DNA from: Isohypsibius dastychi
Taxonomy: Eukaryota > Tardigrada > Eutardigrada > Parachela > Isohypsibiidae
NCBI GenBank assembly: GCA_034696485.1
Contig: JAQIWT010001125.1
Coordinates: 1 to 12,311 of the forward strand
Length of the DNA: 12,311 bases
Direction of reading: 5' to 3'
Every line of letters begins with the position of its first letter. Position 1 is the stretch's first letter. This document shows positions 1-8,115 of this stretch, in pieces. The position numbers were made by a program, and so were the translations under genes. The notes beneath the pieces were generated by a model. That model had not been told where the DNA came from, searched no databases, and saw only the letters and a list, made by a program, of their open reading frames with translations.

Positions 1-540
1 GATGTCTGGGCAGATTTGATGTGTCAGTGGTGAATTCGTTGCAGGAAGAATTAAACCGTTATGGCAGACCTGTTGATTTGCACTTATGAATATTTGAGTG
101 GACGCGATTGTTGTGTTTATCATGAATTGTGTCCTGGCCTACTAGAATAAATAGATTAACCACTTGAAGAATAAAGAAAACACAGTGCAAGAACATCGAT
201 AAACAAATTTCAAATTCCAAAACTTGTTGATCACTGGCATTTTTTACAAAGAACGAAAATCAAGGAACCAAATTATTTTAAACGCCAGATAGAAACGCTG
301 ATGTTGAAACCAACCGGACCCAACAAAACTTGATCAGCATACACATTTGTGTAACGGGTGATCCTTAACTGATCTGAGAAAAAAAATTAAATTTTCACAG
401 TTTGGTTTTATCTATAAAATCCAGTTTCAACCGGATTTAAAAAATCGCTGTGGAAAATTCGAGTGTTCAGAAATGAAGGGTTTTTTAAAATTCACTTCAT
501 CTGTGTTACTGTATTAAGTCGCTTCATCCATTTGTACTTT

Positions 541-575
541 GCATCAAATTTGCATCAAAATGGCAAATTTGATGC
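541..575. repeat. Perfect 13-bp inverted repeat (GCATCAAATTTGC)
   Basis: GCATCAAATTTGC (541-553) and its exact inverse GCAAATTTGATGC (563-575) flank a 9-base loop. The arm shares CATCAAATTTG with the tandem array at 866-966, so both belong to one repeat family. Confidence 0.8.
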
Positions 576-753
576 ATTACAATACCTTCTACGCTGTGAA
601 AAGGCAAGAGTGATCGCGAGTGACCGGTGAGACAACAAATCCGACGGGCAGATTCGATACACTACGGTATCCCTCTCTCTTTCTCTGAAAAAAGGGATTG
701 AGCCAATTTTAATGAGCAGCTGCAGGCGAAGAAATCCTAAAAATGACCTTCTG

Positions 754-779
754 GCATAGTGAGAGTACTCTCACTATGC
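754..779. repeat. 26-bp perfect palindrome
   Basis: The half-site GCATAGTGAGAGT is followed directly by its exact inverse, centred on the ScaI-like AGTACT, with no loop. It is bracketed by the direct repeat TTCTGG (749-754 and 780-785), which could be a target duplication or a coincidence. It could extrude as a cruciform or be the footprint of a tiny foldback element. Confidence 0.85.
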
Positions 780-865
780 TTCTGGTTCTGAAGATCTGGC
801 CGAAAACCAACACTGAAAAGTTAGATCAGCTCAGAAATTAATTTGAAGCGAATGAGTAGCATGAG

Positions 866-966
866 CATCAAATTTGACGGTTGGTCATCAAATCTGCCCG
901 TTTGGCATCAAATTTGACGGAATTGCCATCAAATTATCAAGTTCGATCAAACATCAAATTTGACGG
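866..966. repeat. Tandem repeats with CATCAAATTTGACGG core, ~20-bp spacing
   Basis: CATCAAAT occurs at 866, 886, 906, 927 and 952. The copies at 866, 906 and 952 extend identically as CATCAAATTTGACGG, and the copy at 886 reads CATCAAATCTGCCCG. The spacing is 20, 20, 21 and 25 bp. An exact inverse of the 886 copy (GGGCAGATTTGATG) sits at 8-21, and a near copy at 646-659. This looks like a short interspersed satellite-like repeat. Confidence 0.8.
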
Positions 967-1769
967 CTACAGGCGATCATGGAACTCGCTGAAATCATTC
1001 CGGTGGACCCCTGCAAGAACATGAATTCTTGAAATTTCAGGAATTTTCACGCTATAGCCCACGCCATCGTCGATTTGAAAAACTTTTGTTGTGTTTTTCG
1101 TCCTTTGGTTCACTGCACCGTCTCGCACAGTATTGAAGATTCGCAAGCCTGCGTCTATTGAACATGCGAAAGAGCAGAACAAAACATGTCTCAGGAGCAA
1201 ATATCGTGCAGAACAAAGAGAACATACTACATACATTCAGAGAAATGGCGTGTTCTGACGTGTCATCACCTCTCCGGCCTACCGATGAGAAAATAACAGA
1301 CCAAACTGCCGTATGAACTACGATTGGTCAGGTTGGTTATTCGGTGGTCACCACGTATCTATGGTTATTCCCTCTGCTTGGGTCATTGGTTTGCTATGGA
1401 CATTCTGATTGAGATTCCAGGTTGAGGACTTCACCAACGAGTTCAGAGTGATTGTGAAAAATGGACGTGGCCTAGCAATTTTTGACCATATTCACCATAT
1501 GAAAGACCATAACGTTTTCTCCTGGGTAACAACCTCCTTAGCTTGTGTGCCCGGCGCTCATTAAACTATGGAGATTGAACAGTGTCACAAATAAAAAACG
1601 ATCGACAGCAAATTATGATGCAAAGTGAAGAACGTGCACAGCTTTGATTTTTTTCATTAAAACCATCGCATGAAAACTGGAATACAGTGGATATATACAT
1701 TCAGTTCAATTCACTGGATAACCCAACCACCACAAAAAAACATCGCTCAACAGAGGCCGAAGAGGGACT

Positions 1770-4700
1770 TTAATGCAGTTCCAAAACCTCGATTTTATCA
1801 TCGAAAATTTTTGGCTCGGTCGGTCCTTTTCGACGTGCGTGGTGAATAAGGCGGAAGGTTCTAATCGGTGAACCTAGGAACAACAGATTTCGTGGGACCG
1901 TTTTACACCATATTGTTCAGCCAATCTTACCAGCATACGACAACAGGATGGGTAAAAAAATGAGACCATGCGCAGCCCCGATGAGCACAATACTCAGATA
2001 CATGCGGAAGTAGTAGATTCGGAAGGTCTGCGAATGGCTGAATGCAAGTACAACGATTCCGCCCACTTTCGTCAAGGTCACTCCGCTCAGCACCTTAAAC
2101 AACACGTTGGTAATCAAAATGAGAACATGTCTGCGTAAAGGATTACCGAGCTCCCCATTGTATTCAAGGCCTCAGCAGACCTGCTCATTCTGCCTCCCGA
2201 TGTGCTGATGGCGAATGCCCGAACCAGATGCGAGCTGAACTCAACCGAGATTCCAACACTCTGCAATATTCACATTTAACTTTCGAAGTAAGTGCATGGC
2301 CGCCGCCACCTTACCATAACGAGATTGACGAGCGACACTGCATTCAGCTCAATGCCCCACCAGTACATCACAGCCATCATGTCAATCTCGATCATTGCAA
2401 TGGTGGAAACCACAATCACTGCTGAATGCAAATCGAATCCCAACAGAATAAAGGTCACAACGAAGATGGCTAGAAATGACGACCCAAGATTCATCGCAGT
2501 GTCCGTCACGATTGTCAAGTACTGCTCGTAGAAAACGTAGAAGACACTGTACGGGAACACTTTCGCACCGACACGATCGCCCATCCGATCTGCAAGTTCT
2601 CGAGCTCTGAGCAGAGCTTGGGTGAAGGCGACGGATGAGTTGGATGGGGTATGATAGGCCATGAAGAACGAAGCTTCAATCATTCGGTTTCTCTGGTTGA
2701 TATACAGTGCGTTGTTGTGAGCCGCATGTCCTCTGAAACAAAGATATTCTAGCCTGCAATTCGAGTGTTGGAAATGATCACTTGTGTACTCACCCGTAAT
2801 GACAGCGGTAATTGGGAACATCTTCCAAGAACAACGGAATAAACTTCATGAAATCTTCGTCATTTGGACGGCCGACATCCATTGAGCGTTGACACGGGCG
2901 ACATATTTCATTTCTTTCAGTCTCATTGGTATGCTTCCACGTTGGGCATAGCATCGCCGGATCTGTGTAGTATGTGTAGCAACATGCCTGATTCGAGGCC
3001 GTCCAGCTCAAGTAGTCATCAATCCAGCTTGCACTGAATCTGTGTCCACGTTGTGCAATTGAAGAAGTAGCTGTGTGCTTCTCAGCTTGAAATATCATAT
3101 TAACCAGTGATTCCGGCGAAGCTTCGGCGAAGTTCTTTTGAACTGCGGAATCAGAATAATTCATGGTGGACGCTATGACAAAATAAACAGGAGCTCCAGC
3201 AGAGAGATAGTTTTCCATGGACCGCATCTGACTGAGAACATATGAGTCCTAAAGCAATAATATAACAGGGGTTACGCAACCTTCAACCGACAGGGCAATA
3301 CAGTTTTCCCAGAAATTCCCTGGAAAGCCATGATTGAAAACGTGCTGATTGATAGGTCAGCACCACTCAACATGTGAGTCCGCCTCACCCGCCCTGATTG
3401 AGAAGTTACCCGCTCTGCTGAGCGGGCTGGCAATGTGGTTCGCAAAAGCAAATCAATCAACTCATTTTCAATCATGGCTTTCCAGGGAATTTCTGGGAAA
3501 ACTGTACACTGTGGTCTTACTTCTGGCATCGCTGTTTTCTGATCGAATCCGACGCTGATCTTGTTCAGTACGGCACACGACGAGAGTAGCCACCCACCAA
3601 AAATCAAAATCACTGCAGCGCGGGTCCATTGATTAAGCAAGAACGGCGTGTAATGTCGGCTGAGGCATCGATGAATGAACCCTTCATTGTTCACAGTTGC
3701 TTTCGGTCTGCCCTTGATCCAACACAGAATGTCCATTCGGCGACTCTTTTCAAAAACAGAACATGTTTGATCAATGCGAAGATATGCAAGGTTTTCCCCA
3801 AACGCACCACAATCCTACCTTTTGTCTTATAATGTCCAGAGTCATGAGGCCCACAAAGCAAGAAACCTGTAGGGTCAGGTTGATGAGGAGAGCCAATGCC
3901 ACGTACAGCGAGAAGATCTGAACGGCTGGCATTCCAGATAATGCGCCTGGTAAAGATGAATATTCAGGAGAATGTGTGTCATTTCACCGTCTATAATGAT
4001 ATTGTTCTCACCACAAAAGAACCCAACGACATCGGTAAAACTGGTCAGGATCATGGTCGGTCCAACTCGGCCCAGCACCGCCCCCATTTTCGACTCGATC
4101 GCAGCTCGCGTGCTATCATCTGAATTATCACGATGGAAATCATGGACGATAATGAAGATGTTATCCACGCCGTTAGCAAGGACCAAGAAGGGGATGACTT
4201 CGATGATGATCAATGTTGCTGGCAGTCCGAAGTAACTGTAGAAGCTCACAGAAGATATAAATGATGTGAAGACAATGATGACTCCGGCGAGACCCAAAGT
4301 TATCTTGGAATCAATCAGGCAGGTTTGCAGATCATCGTACTGGCCTAACGCGGCGGCAATATAAACGAACATGACAATGTAACTGATGACGATAGTCTCG
4401 ACATCGGCCCGGCGTGATCGCTCGATTTCATCCTGAATTGATCGCTGGAATAAGGTCAAGTTCAAACACTGGCTCTGGACATCTATGAAACAGCAGCAAC
4501 ATACCTCAAACATAAACGTCACGGACAAGTTATCTTGGGGGTAGTTATTCATGAACTCGACAGCAGTTTTCTCCCAGGCATTGCTTCCTCTGTGAATGTG
4601 GCATTTGCGGGATTGTTAACGGGGAATGTCAAGACGAGTGCGGTGGCTTCATGGTAGTTCTTGCCACTGAAACCTCCTAGAGCGACTTGTGGCTCAACGG

Positions 4701-7618
4701 GAACACCACCCTTCCCAAAACAAACCATTTCCATTCGAGCACTAGCCTGAAGGGGATTGTCGATGCAGTTCATGATGTGGTTGACAAAAGAAGGATCGCT
4801 CAATTTTGTAATGTTGGACTGTAGATAACTGCTTATACTCATCACTGCACAGTTGGTGTTCTGCGGTGTCAGCGGTTTCAAGCAGATGTCGTCCAAGGAG
4901 ATGTTGTGACCAGATACTTCAGCTGTGAGGTTGAACAACGAATGTTCCAAACGGAAAACCTATGGAGGCTCTTTAGATTTAATTTAGAAAGTTATAACTT
5001 CACACTGACCTCTTCCAGAAACTCGCGGCGGAAGACAGGTCCGTAATGATTTTGTGACGTCAATCGAGTGCGGCCATTCGTGACGTTTCGATAAAGTATA
5101 GACTGGTCCTTCGGCCGGATTATAAGTTGTTCAACTCGATAAAACCTCCCAAAGTGTTCGTCGAAGAAATCCTTCTCCAGGCGCGCACGGCTGTTCTTCG
5201 CTGACCAAAGAAGTACCGGATCTGTGGTGACCGAGAAACAAGTCCATCCAATACAACAGACTAGTACGCAGAACATGGAGCATGCGATGACGGAAGCTTG
5301 ATGTCTCGCACAAAAGCTGCCCCAGCGCGTGAATCCAGTAGTTATCAGGGCCTCGAACCGCGCACTAAACTGGTCGCATTTGCTGATTTCACTTTCTGTA
5401 AACACACATCGCGCGAAACCAGTTGTTGTTATCTGAACCACTACAGGAGACTTTCTCTAAAAACCAAACGACCAAGAGCTGTAAGGCTTACCGAAAGATG
5501 TTGGTCTGACGTAAACATCGGATTCCGAAATCTTTTGTACGGAGTTCCTTGTTCGTCTCCTGTTTTTCGAACGAAGCATACCACACAGGGAAAACGTTGA
5601 AAAGGCCGAGGCGAAGATGCAGAATAACACAGATGAAATAACCCACGTGCATTCATAGCCTGCAGCATATGGAACTATGAGTGTGTAGGTTTAAAACAGA
5701 TCTGTGTACCAAGTATCCTGCATGGTTTATCTTGCTTCAAATCTAAAGTTTTGAGCGGCACCGTTGTCGGTGTTGAGGTCGGCATTTCTGTGACTCCCGT
5801 AGGGGTATCTGATGCGCTGCACGTTACAGGTATTTCAGTGGAAGGGGAAGTTCGAGTTCCAGTGGGATTCAGCGGATGGAACAGTGATCCGTTATAACAT
5901 AGCGGACCATCGACTAGGGTATGACGAATGGGAAATGGAGTGTTAAAGTCGTTCTCTGAACCCGAATAATCAGCTATATCTTCAGCCGAGCACGAATCGT
6001 CCCACTTTCCACACAATCCGAACATGATCGTATTTTCGCTGCGGCAAGATTGCGATATTTTCCCGAAGAACTCCCTATGCATGAAAGTTTGGATGGATGC
6101 GATAAATGTCATGTTTCCTGTTGTGAAGGAACAACAGTAGATTGATATGACAAAACGTTGATACATAACCATGTCTGACCTTGAACGCCATACGAAAGCG
6201 GGTACAGGAATTGGTTTTGCTGTGGGGAGCAAGCCATGTTGCAGCCGAGAATCTTGACTTGAAGGAGGCAGCTTGGGTCATTACCCGAATACATTTTGGC
6301 CAGTTTCAGTTTATCCCCCAAAGTTCTGATTTGATTCGCATCACAACAGAGATCTGGTACTGTGCCATCTACGACAGAAAACGATTTTCAATTATGTTTG
6401 AAACAGTATGAGCCGTGACGGGAAATTCAGGGGGGGAGAGGGCGAATTTGGAATAAATTGACAGTGCACTCTGGCTCTTCCGCGTGGCAGCCTTAGACGA
6501 CGTTCTTCCGGCCACCCGCGATTTTGTAGGAACACCGTCCCAAACTGAATGAGTTTCACAGACCCTGCGCTGAATTGTCGCCCTTATCGGCGTTCTCCGT
6601 GTTCCCCGTGGGATTCTCAACCAATCTGAAATCAACACAAACTCAAGTCAGGTTGATGTATAACAAACAGAAAGAAACAAAATTCAGAAATGACCAAGAA
6701 ACTAAACTATTTAAATGAACAACAAACTTGAAACGGAGAAAGTTTCAAGTTCAATTCATTCTCTTGACGTGATATCTCTCCGAGGTACAGTATATAAAAA
6801 ATTTTTGAGGACAAACAAGATCGGTGCGCGAAAAATTCAGCAAAAAATAAAGAAATGACCAAGGTGATGGAAAATTTTTGTTTCCTTGTGATCAGCAACT
6901 CAACAATGCTGATTAAACTATCGTTAAGAAGAGTTACCCGAACGGTACATTCGACAAAAACTGGTGAGCTTATTTAAGTGACGAGATATTCTGGGATTCC
7001 AGATCACATTATAGAATGAACACCTTCAATAAAACCCAACAAATTATACAAAAATTTCTCAAGATAAGACTTCGTTTTTAAAAATTTTAATACGCCTGTG
7101 ACGGTTCGCTTTTACCTGAACGATATGGGCTCTATTAACAGCAGTGGTGGTCATTCAACGACCGCTCCATCGAGATGCAATCATTCAACCGGTTGAATTA
7201 CATGATCCGCCACCTGGCTCTTCGTGTTCAAGAGCGACGTTGAATCCAGAGCAGGACACTTGCCAAACCCAGTAAAACACAGCATTCTTCCACACCACAG
7301 CTAGTTATTCGCCGCAACAGATTGGCTTTTCGCAGCGATCTCTCATTAAGCTCACATTATTTTTTACTAGGTTCACTTACTTTGATTTAACATGAATGGA
7401 CATTGTTCCCGAATAGTTTCCATTGCCTCAACGTCAGCCAAACTTTGTGCTGGTCCACTGTACGGGCAGTTCATCTTGCCGCGTTTACCGGTTGCACACT
7501 CCCCATACCAAATACAACCAGCTGGCTTCGTCGGACTTCCCAAATTCCCAGAAGCAAATGTCCATATCCGAGCTGTTCCAACAGTCCACAAAATCGAGAA
7601 AATCGAAACCAGCTTCAT
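1770..7618 (-). CDS. NPC1: Niemann-Pick C1 (NPC1/NCR) cholesterol transporter, 14 exons
   Basis: This gene encodes the late-endosomal/lysosomal membrane protein that takes cholesterol from NPC2 and moves it into the limiting membrane. Exons, read downward: 7618-7381, 6368-6180, 6117-5710, 5659-5492, 5440-5010, 4959-4505, 4444-4012, 3946-3819, 3745-3521, 3248-2794, 2732-2315, 2260-2147, 2093-1931, 1873-1770 (TAA 1772-1770). All introns are GT...AG and every join keeps the homologous frame. The product is about 1309 residues against about 1278 in human NPC1. The order is signal peptide, Cys-rich sterol-binding N-terminal domain, Pro/Thr linker, TM1, luminal loop, sterol-sensing domain, second luminal loop and C-terminal TM bundle. 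The start is the ATG at 7618 because it opens a clean signal peptide ([10 protein letters not shown]...); an in-frame ATG at 7690 would add 24 residues that are not signal-like. One base appears to be missing in exon 6, near 4580. Nematodes often have two NPC1 paralogues, and I cannot tell which this is. Confidence 0.93.
3301..3504. mobile_element. Foldback MITE of Tc1/mariner type in NPC1 intron 9
   Basis: The element has terminal inverted repeats starting CAGTTTTCCCAGAAATTCCC. The outer 40 bp of the two ends (3301-3340 and 3465-3504) are identical. A further 13 bp match with three mismatches, giving about 53-bp arms. It is flanked on both sides by TA (3299-3300 and 3505-3506), the target duplication of Tc1/mariner transposases, and the CAGT terminus fits that superfamily. 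It has no coding capacity, so it is a non-autonomous miniature element. Removing the 204 bp and one TA would leave a 66-nt intron, within the 50-73 nt range of this gene's other short introns. The internal region contains a perfect CCCGCTC/GAGCGGG stem at 3409-3426. Confidence 0.85.
3409..3426. repeat. GC-rich perfect hairpin at the centre of the intronic MITE
   Basis: CCCGCTC (3409-3415), loop TGCT, then GAGCGGG (3420-3426) form a perfect 7-bp stem. It lies in the non-repeated middle of the foldback element, so the whole element could fold into a long cruciform or hairpin with this as a second local stem. Confidence 0.7.
3819..4444 (-). other. NPC1: NPC1 sterol-sensing domain (exons 7-8)
   Basis: Exon 7 (4444-4012) and exon 8 (3946-3819) encode the five-helix sterol-sensing domain shared with SCAP, HMG-CoA reductase, Patched and Dispatched. 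It starts at [10 protein letters not shown], continues through [30 protein letters not shown] and the hallmark helix [17 protein letters not shown], and ends after [15 protein letters not shown] and [10 protein letters not shown]. The Pro in EVIPFLVL corresponds to human Pro691, whose change abolishes sterol transport, and it is intact here. Restoring the reading frame across the 65-nt intron gives G-ALSGMPAV, matching the human GALSVMPAV exactly at the join, which is strong support for the exon borders. In the family this domain forms part of the membrane sterol tunnel. Confidence 0.93.
4505..5659 (-). other. NPC1: NPC1 exons 4-6: TM1, TM2 and first large luminal loop
   Basis: Exon 4 (5659-5492) encodes a membrane helix starting [16 protein letters not shown], preceded by ILG as in human NPC1, then a basic cytosolic stretch. 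Exon 5 (5440-5010) has FTRWGSFC at the start of the next helix, then [22 protein letters not shown] and EQLIIRP, all close family matches. Exon 6 (4959-4505) has [14 protein letters not shown] and [12 protein letters not shown], followed after the frame break by AWEK and NNYP, ending at VTFMFE. The loop is luminal in the family and works with NPC2 in sterol hand-off. The exon 4/5 join is less certain than the rest: donor GTAAGC at 5491 with the acceptor ending at 5441 keeps frame and gives a 51-nt intron, but a pyrimidine-rich acceptor ten or so bases earlier would need another donor. Confidence 0.85.
4565..4605 (-). other. NPC1: One-base frame break in NPC1 exon 6
   Basis: Upstream of this point exon 6 reads in frame up to ATFTEE. 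Continuing in that frame gives an unrelated 11-residue tail and a stop just past 4552. One frame over, the sequence reads [15 protein letters not shown], matching the family motif AWEK...NY that should follow. Exon 6 is 455 nt, and the family alignment needs 456. There is no room for an intron: the only GT...AG pair nearby would be 31 nt, would delete the conserved VNN, and would land in the wrong frame. The break is therefore one missing base, either a sequencing/assembly error or a true inactivating mutation. Because the rest of the gene is intact, an error is more likely. Confidence 0.8.
6369..7380 (-). other. NPC1 intron 1 (1012 nt), no gene inside
   Basis: The donor is GTAAGTGA at 7380 and the acceptor TGTCGTAG ends at 6369. 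It is far longer than the other introns, as is common for first introns, which often hold regulatory sequence. A minus-strand open frame at 6369-6638 is Arg-rich, matches nothing I know, and is not needed for the protein because exons 1 and 2 join directly in the homologous frame. The interior is AT-rich around 6640-7130. The AACCGGTT palindrome near 7190 is the only notable site. Confidence 0.75.
7184..7197. promoter_or_regulatory. Possible Grainyhead/CP2-type binding site in NPC1 intron 1
   Basis: TTCAACCGGTTGAA is a perfect 14-bp palindrome whose core, AACCGGTT, is the established Grainyhead-family consensus in animals, including nematode GRH-1. It lies about 190 bp into the first intron from exon 1, a usual place for enhancers. 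The match is visible in the sequence; function is an inference from one site. Confidence 0.35.
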
Positions 7619-8041
7619 GTTGGCTCCGGCGGTCGGAAGGCTACCATAAATCGAAAAGGTAGTCAAAGGCAAAACGTTTTTAAGTAGCATTTATCAAGAG
7701 AATTACACTGGTATATGCGATGATAACGACCCGGGCAACCGAATCCAGCCTGAGCCCGAGGTGTTCGATCTGCTACCGCTGGCTGAACACGATCACGCCA
7801 CATTCATCGCTTCTTATTTGCATACATAACCTGATCCGGACATATGTACGATATCGAAGATGTTCTGAGCACATCTTTGGCTCGGTATCCGTTAATTTCA
7901 AAAGATTTCATAAACTTAAAGGGATGCTGGCGAATCTTCAATATCTATGTGGTACATTGTATGAAAACATAGTTTTGATTTATTAATCTTTTATCTACGT
8001 GATTCTCTCCGTGTATGGCCAGTTTGCATAACTAGGTATAG
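7619..8041 (-). promoter_or_regulatory. Upstream flank of NPC1, presumed 5' UTR and promoter
   Basis: This is the non-coding stretch upstream of the NPC1 ATG. The sequence TTTATGGTAG ends about 25 bases before the ATG on the minus strand and could serve as a trans-splice or 5' UTR acceptor, which would fit a nematode; the polypyrimidine tract is poor, so this is weak. I see no clear TATA box. An 88-codon plus-strand open frame (7720-7986) has no recognisable motifs and is not called. Confidence 0.35.
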
Positions 8042-8115
8042 TTGTCAGAAGGCGATCCTCGAAAGATGGCAGAAGATGTGGCCGCATCTCACCATGTTCC
8101 AAGACCTCACTTGGG

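Larger units (their letters stand above)
1..1769. other. Gene-poor region downstream of NPC1
   Basis: No supportable coding exon lies here. The region is AT-rich and repeat-bearing in its first kilobase (see the hairpin, palindrome and 20-bp tandem repeats). A minus-strand frame at 967-1236 reads plausible peptide (VFQIDDGVGYSVKIPEI), but it has no known motif, and splice signals around it are weak. The NPC1 3' UTR should occupy some bases to the left of 1770; no AATAAA is evident on the minus strand immediately downstream. Confidence 0.5.
1770..3745 (-). other. NPC1: NPC1 exons 9-14: second luminal loop, C-terminal membrane bundle and tail
   Basis: Exon 9 (3745-3521) has [13 protein letters not shown], the next helix and [11 protein letters not shown]. 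Exon 10 (3248-2794) begins DSYVLSQM and carries [24 protein letters not shown] and the paired Cys motif ICRPC of the third luminal loop. Exon 11 (2732-2315) has [27 protein letters not shown] and [11 protein letters not shown]. Exon 12 (2260-2147) has SVGISVEF and MGSS. Exon 13 (2093-1931) has [18 protein letters not shown] and [13 protein letters not shown]. Exon 14 (1873-1770) supplies a 34-residue basic-then-acidic cytosolic tail ending VLELH. A strong donor (GTAAGATT at 1930) and acceptor (TTGTTCCTAG ending 1874) support exon 14. If intron 13 is kept, the protein ends four residues later at 1917. The tail lacks the LLNF-type dileucine end of human NPC1. Confidence 0.88.
5710..7618 (-). other. 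NPC1: NPC1 exons 1-3: signal peptide and sterol-binding N-terminal domain
   Basis: Exon 1 (7618-7381) encodes a signal peptide of about 22 residues (likely cut after TFA), then GCIWYGEC and NCPYSGP. Exon 2 (6368-6180) encodes LCCDANQI and [12 protein letters not shown]. Exon 3 (6117-5710) carries the rest of the domain and a Ser/Thr/Pro-rich linker. The residues matching the human cholesterol 3-hydroxyl contacts, Asn41 and Gln79, are kept here as Asn50 and Gln92, so sterol binding is probably intact. Cysteines are seen at 35, 41, 51, 73, 87, 88, 113, 122, 126, 167, 178, 185, 216, 242 and 275. The human CPSC motif reads DPSC here, and the dense CxCxxC cluster near the end of the human domain is absent. 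Exon 1 to exon 2 is joined across a 1012-nt intron as MLNQ-NGT, which creates an N-glycosylation sequon. The exon 3 end at 5710 is the least certain border; acceptors at 5660 and about 5675 both keep frame. Confidence 0.85.

Noticed and set aside
2228-2531. Plus-strand His-rich frames across NPC1 exon 11
   Set aside because: They are antisense shadows of conserved NPC1 coding sequence.
3249-3520. Open frame continuing from NPC1 exon 9 through the foldback element
   Set aside because: The family alignment jumps cleanly from AMPE (donor GTAAGACC) to DSYVLSQM (acceptor GCTTTAG). The readthrough peptide is translated transposon.
4555-4640. A tiny intron in place of the exon 6 frame break
   Set aside because: The only GT...AG pair (31 nt) would remove the conserved VNN motif and still leave the wrong frame.
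6369-6638. Minus-strand 89-codon frame next to NPC1 exon 2
   Set aside because: It lies in intron 1, has no family similarity, and exons 1 and 2 join directly in the homologous frame without it.
7392-7687. Several plus-strand frames over NPC1 exon 1
   Set aside because: They overlap the clear signal peptide and WYGEC exon on the minus strand and show no motifs of their own.
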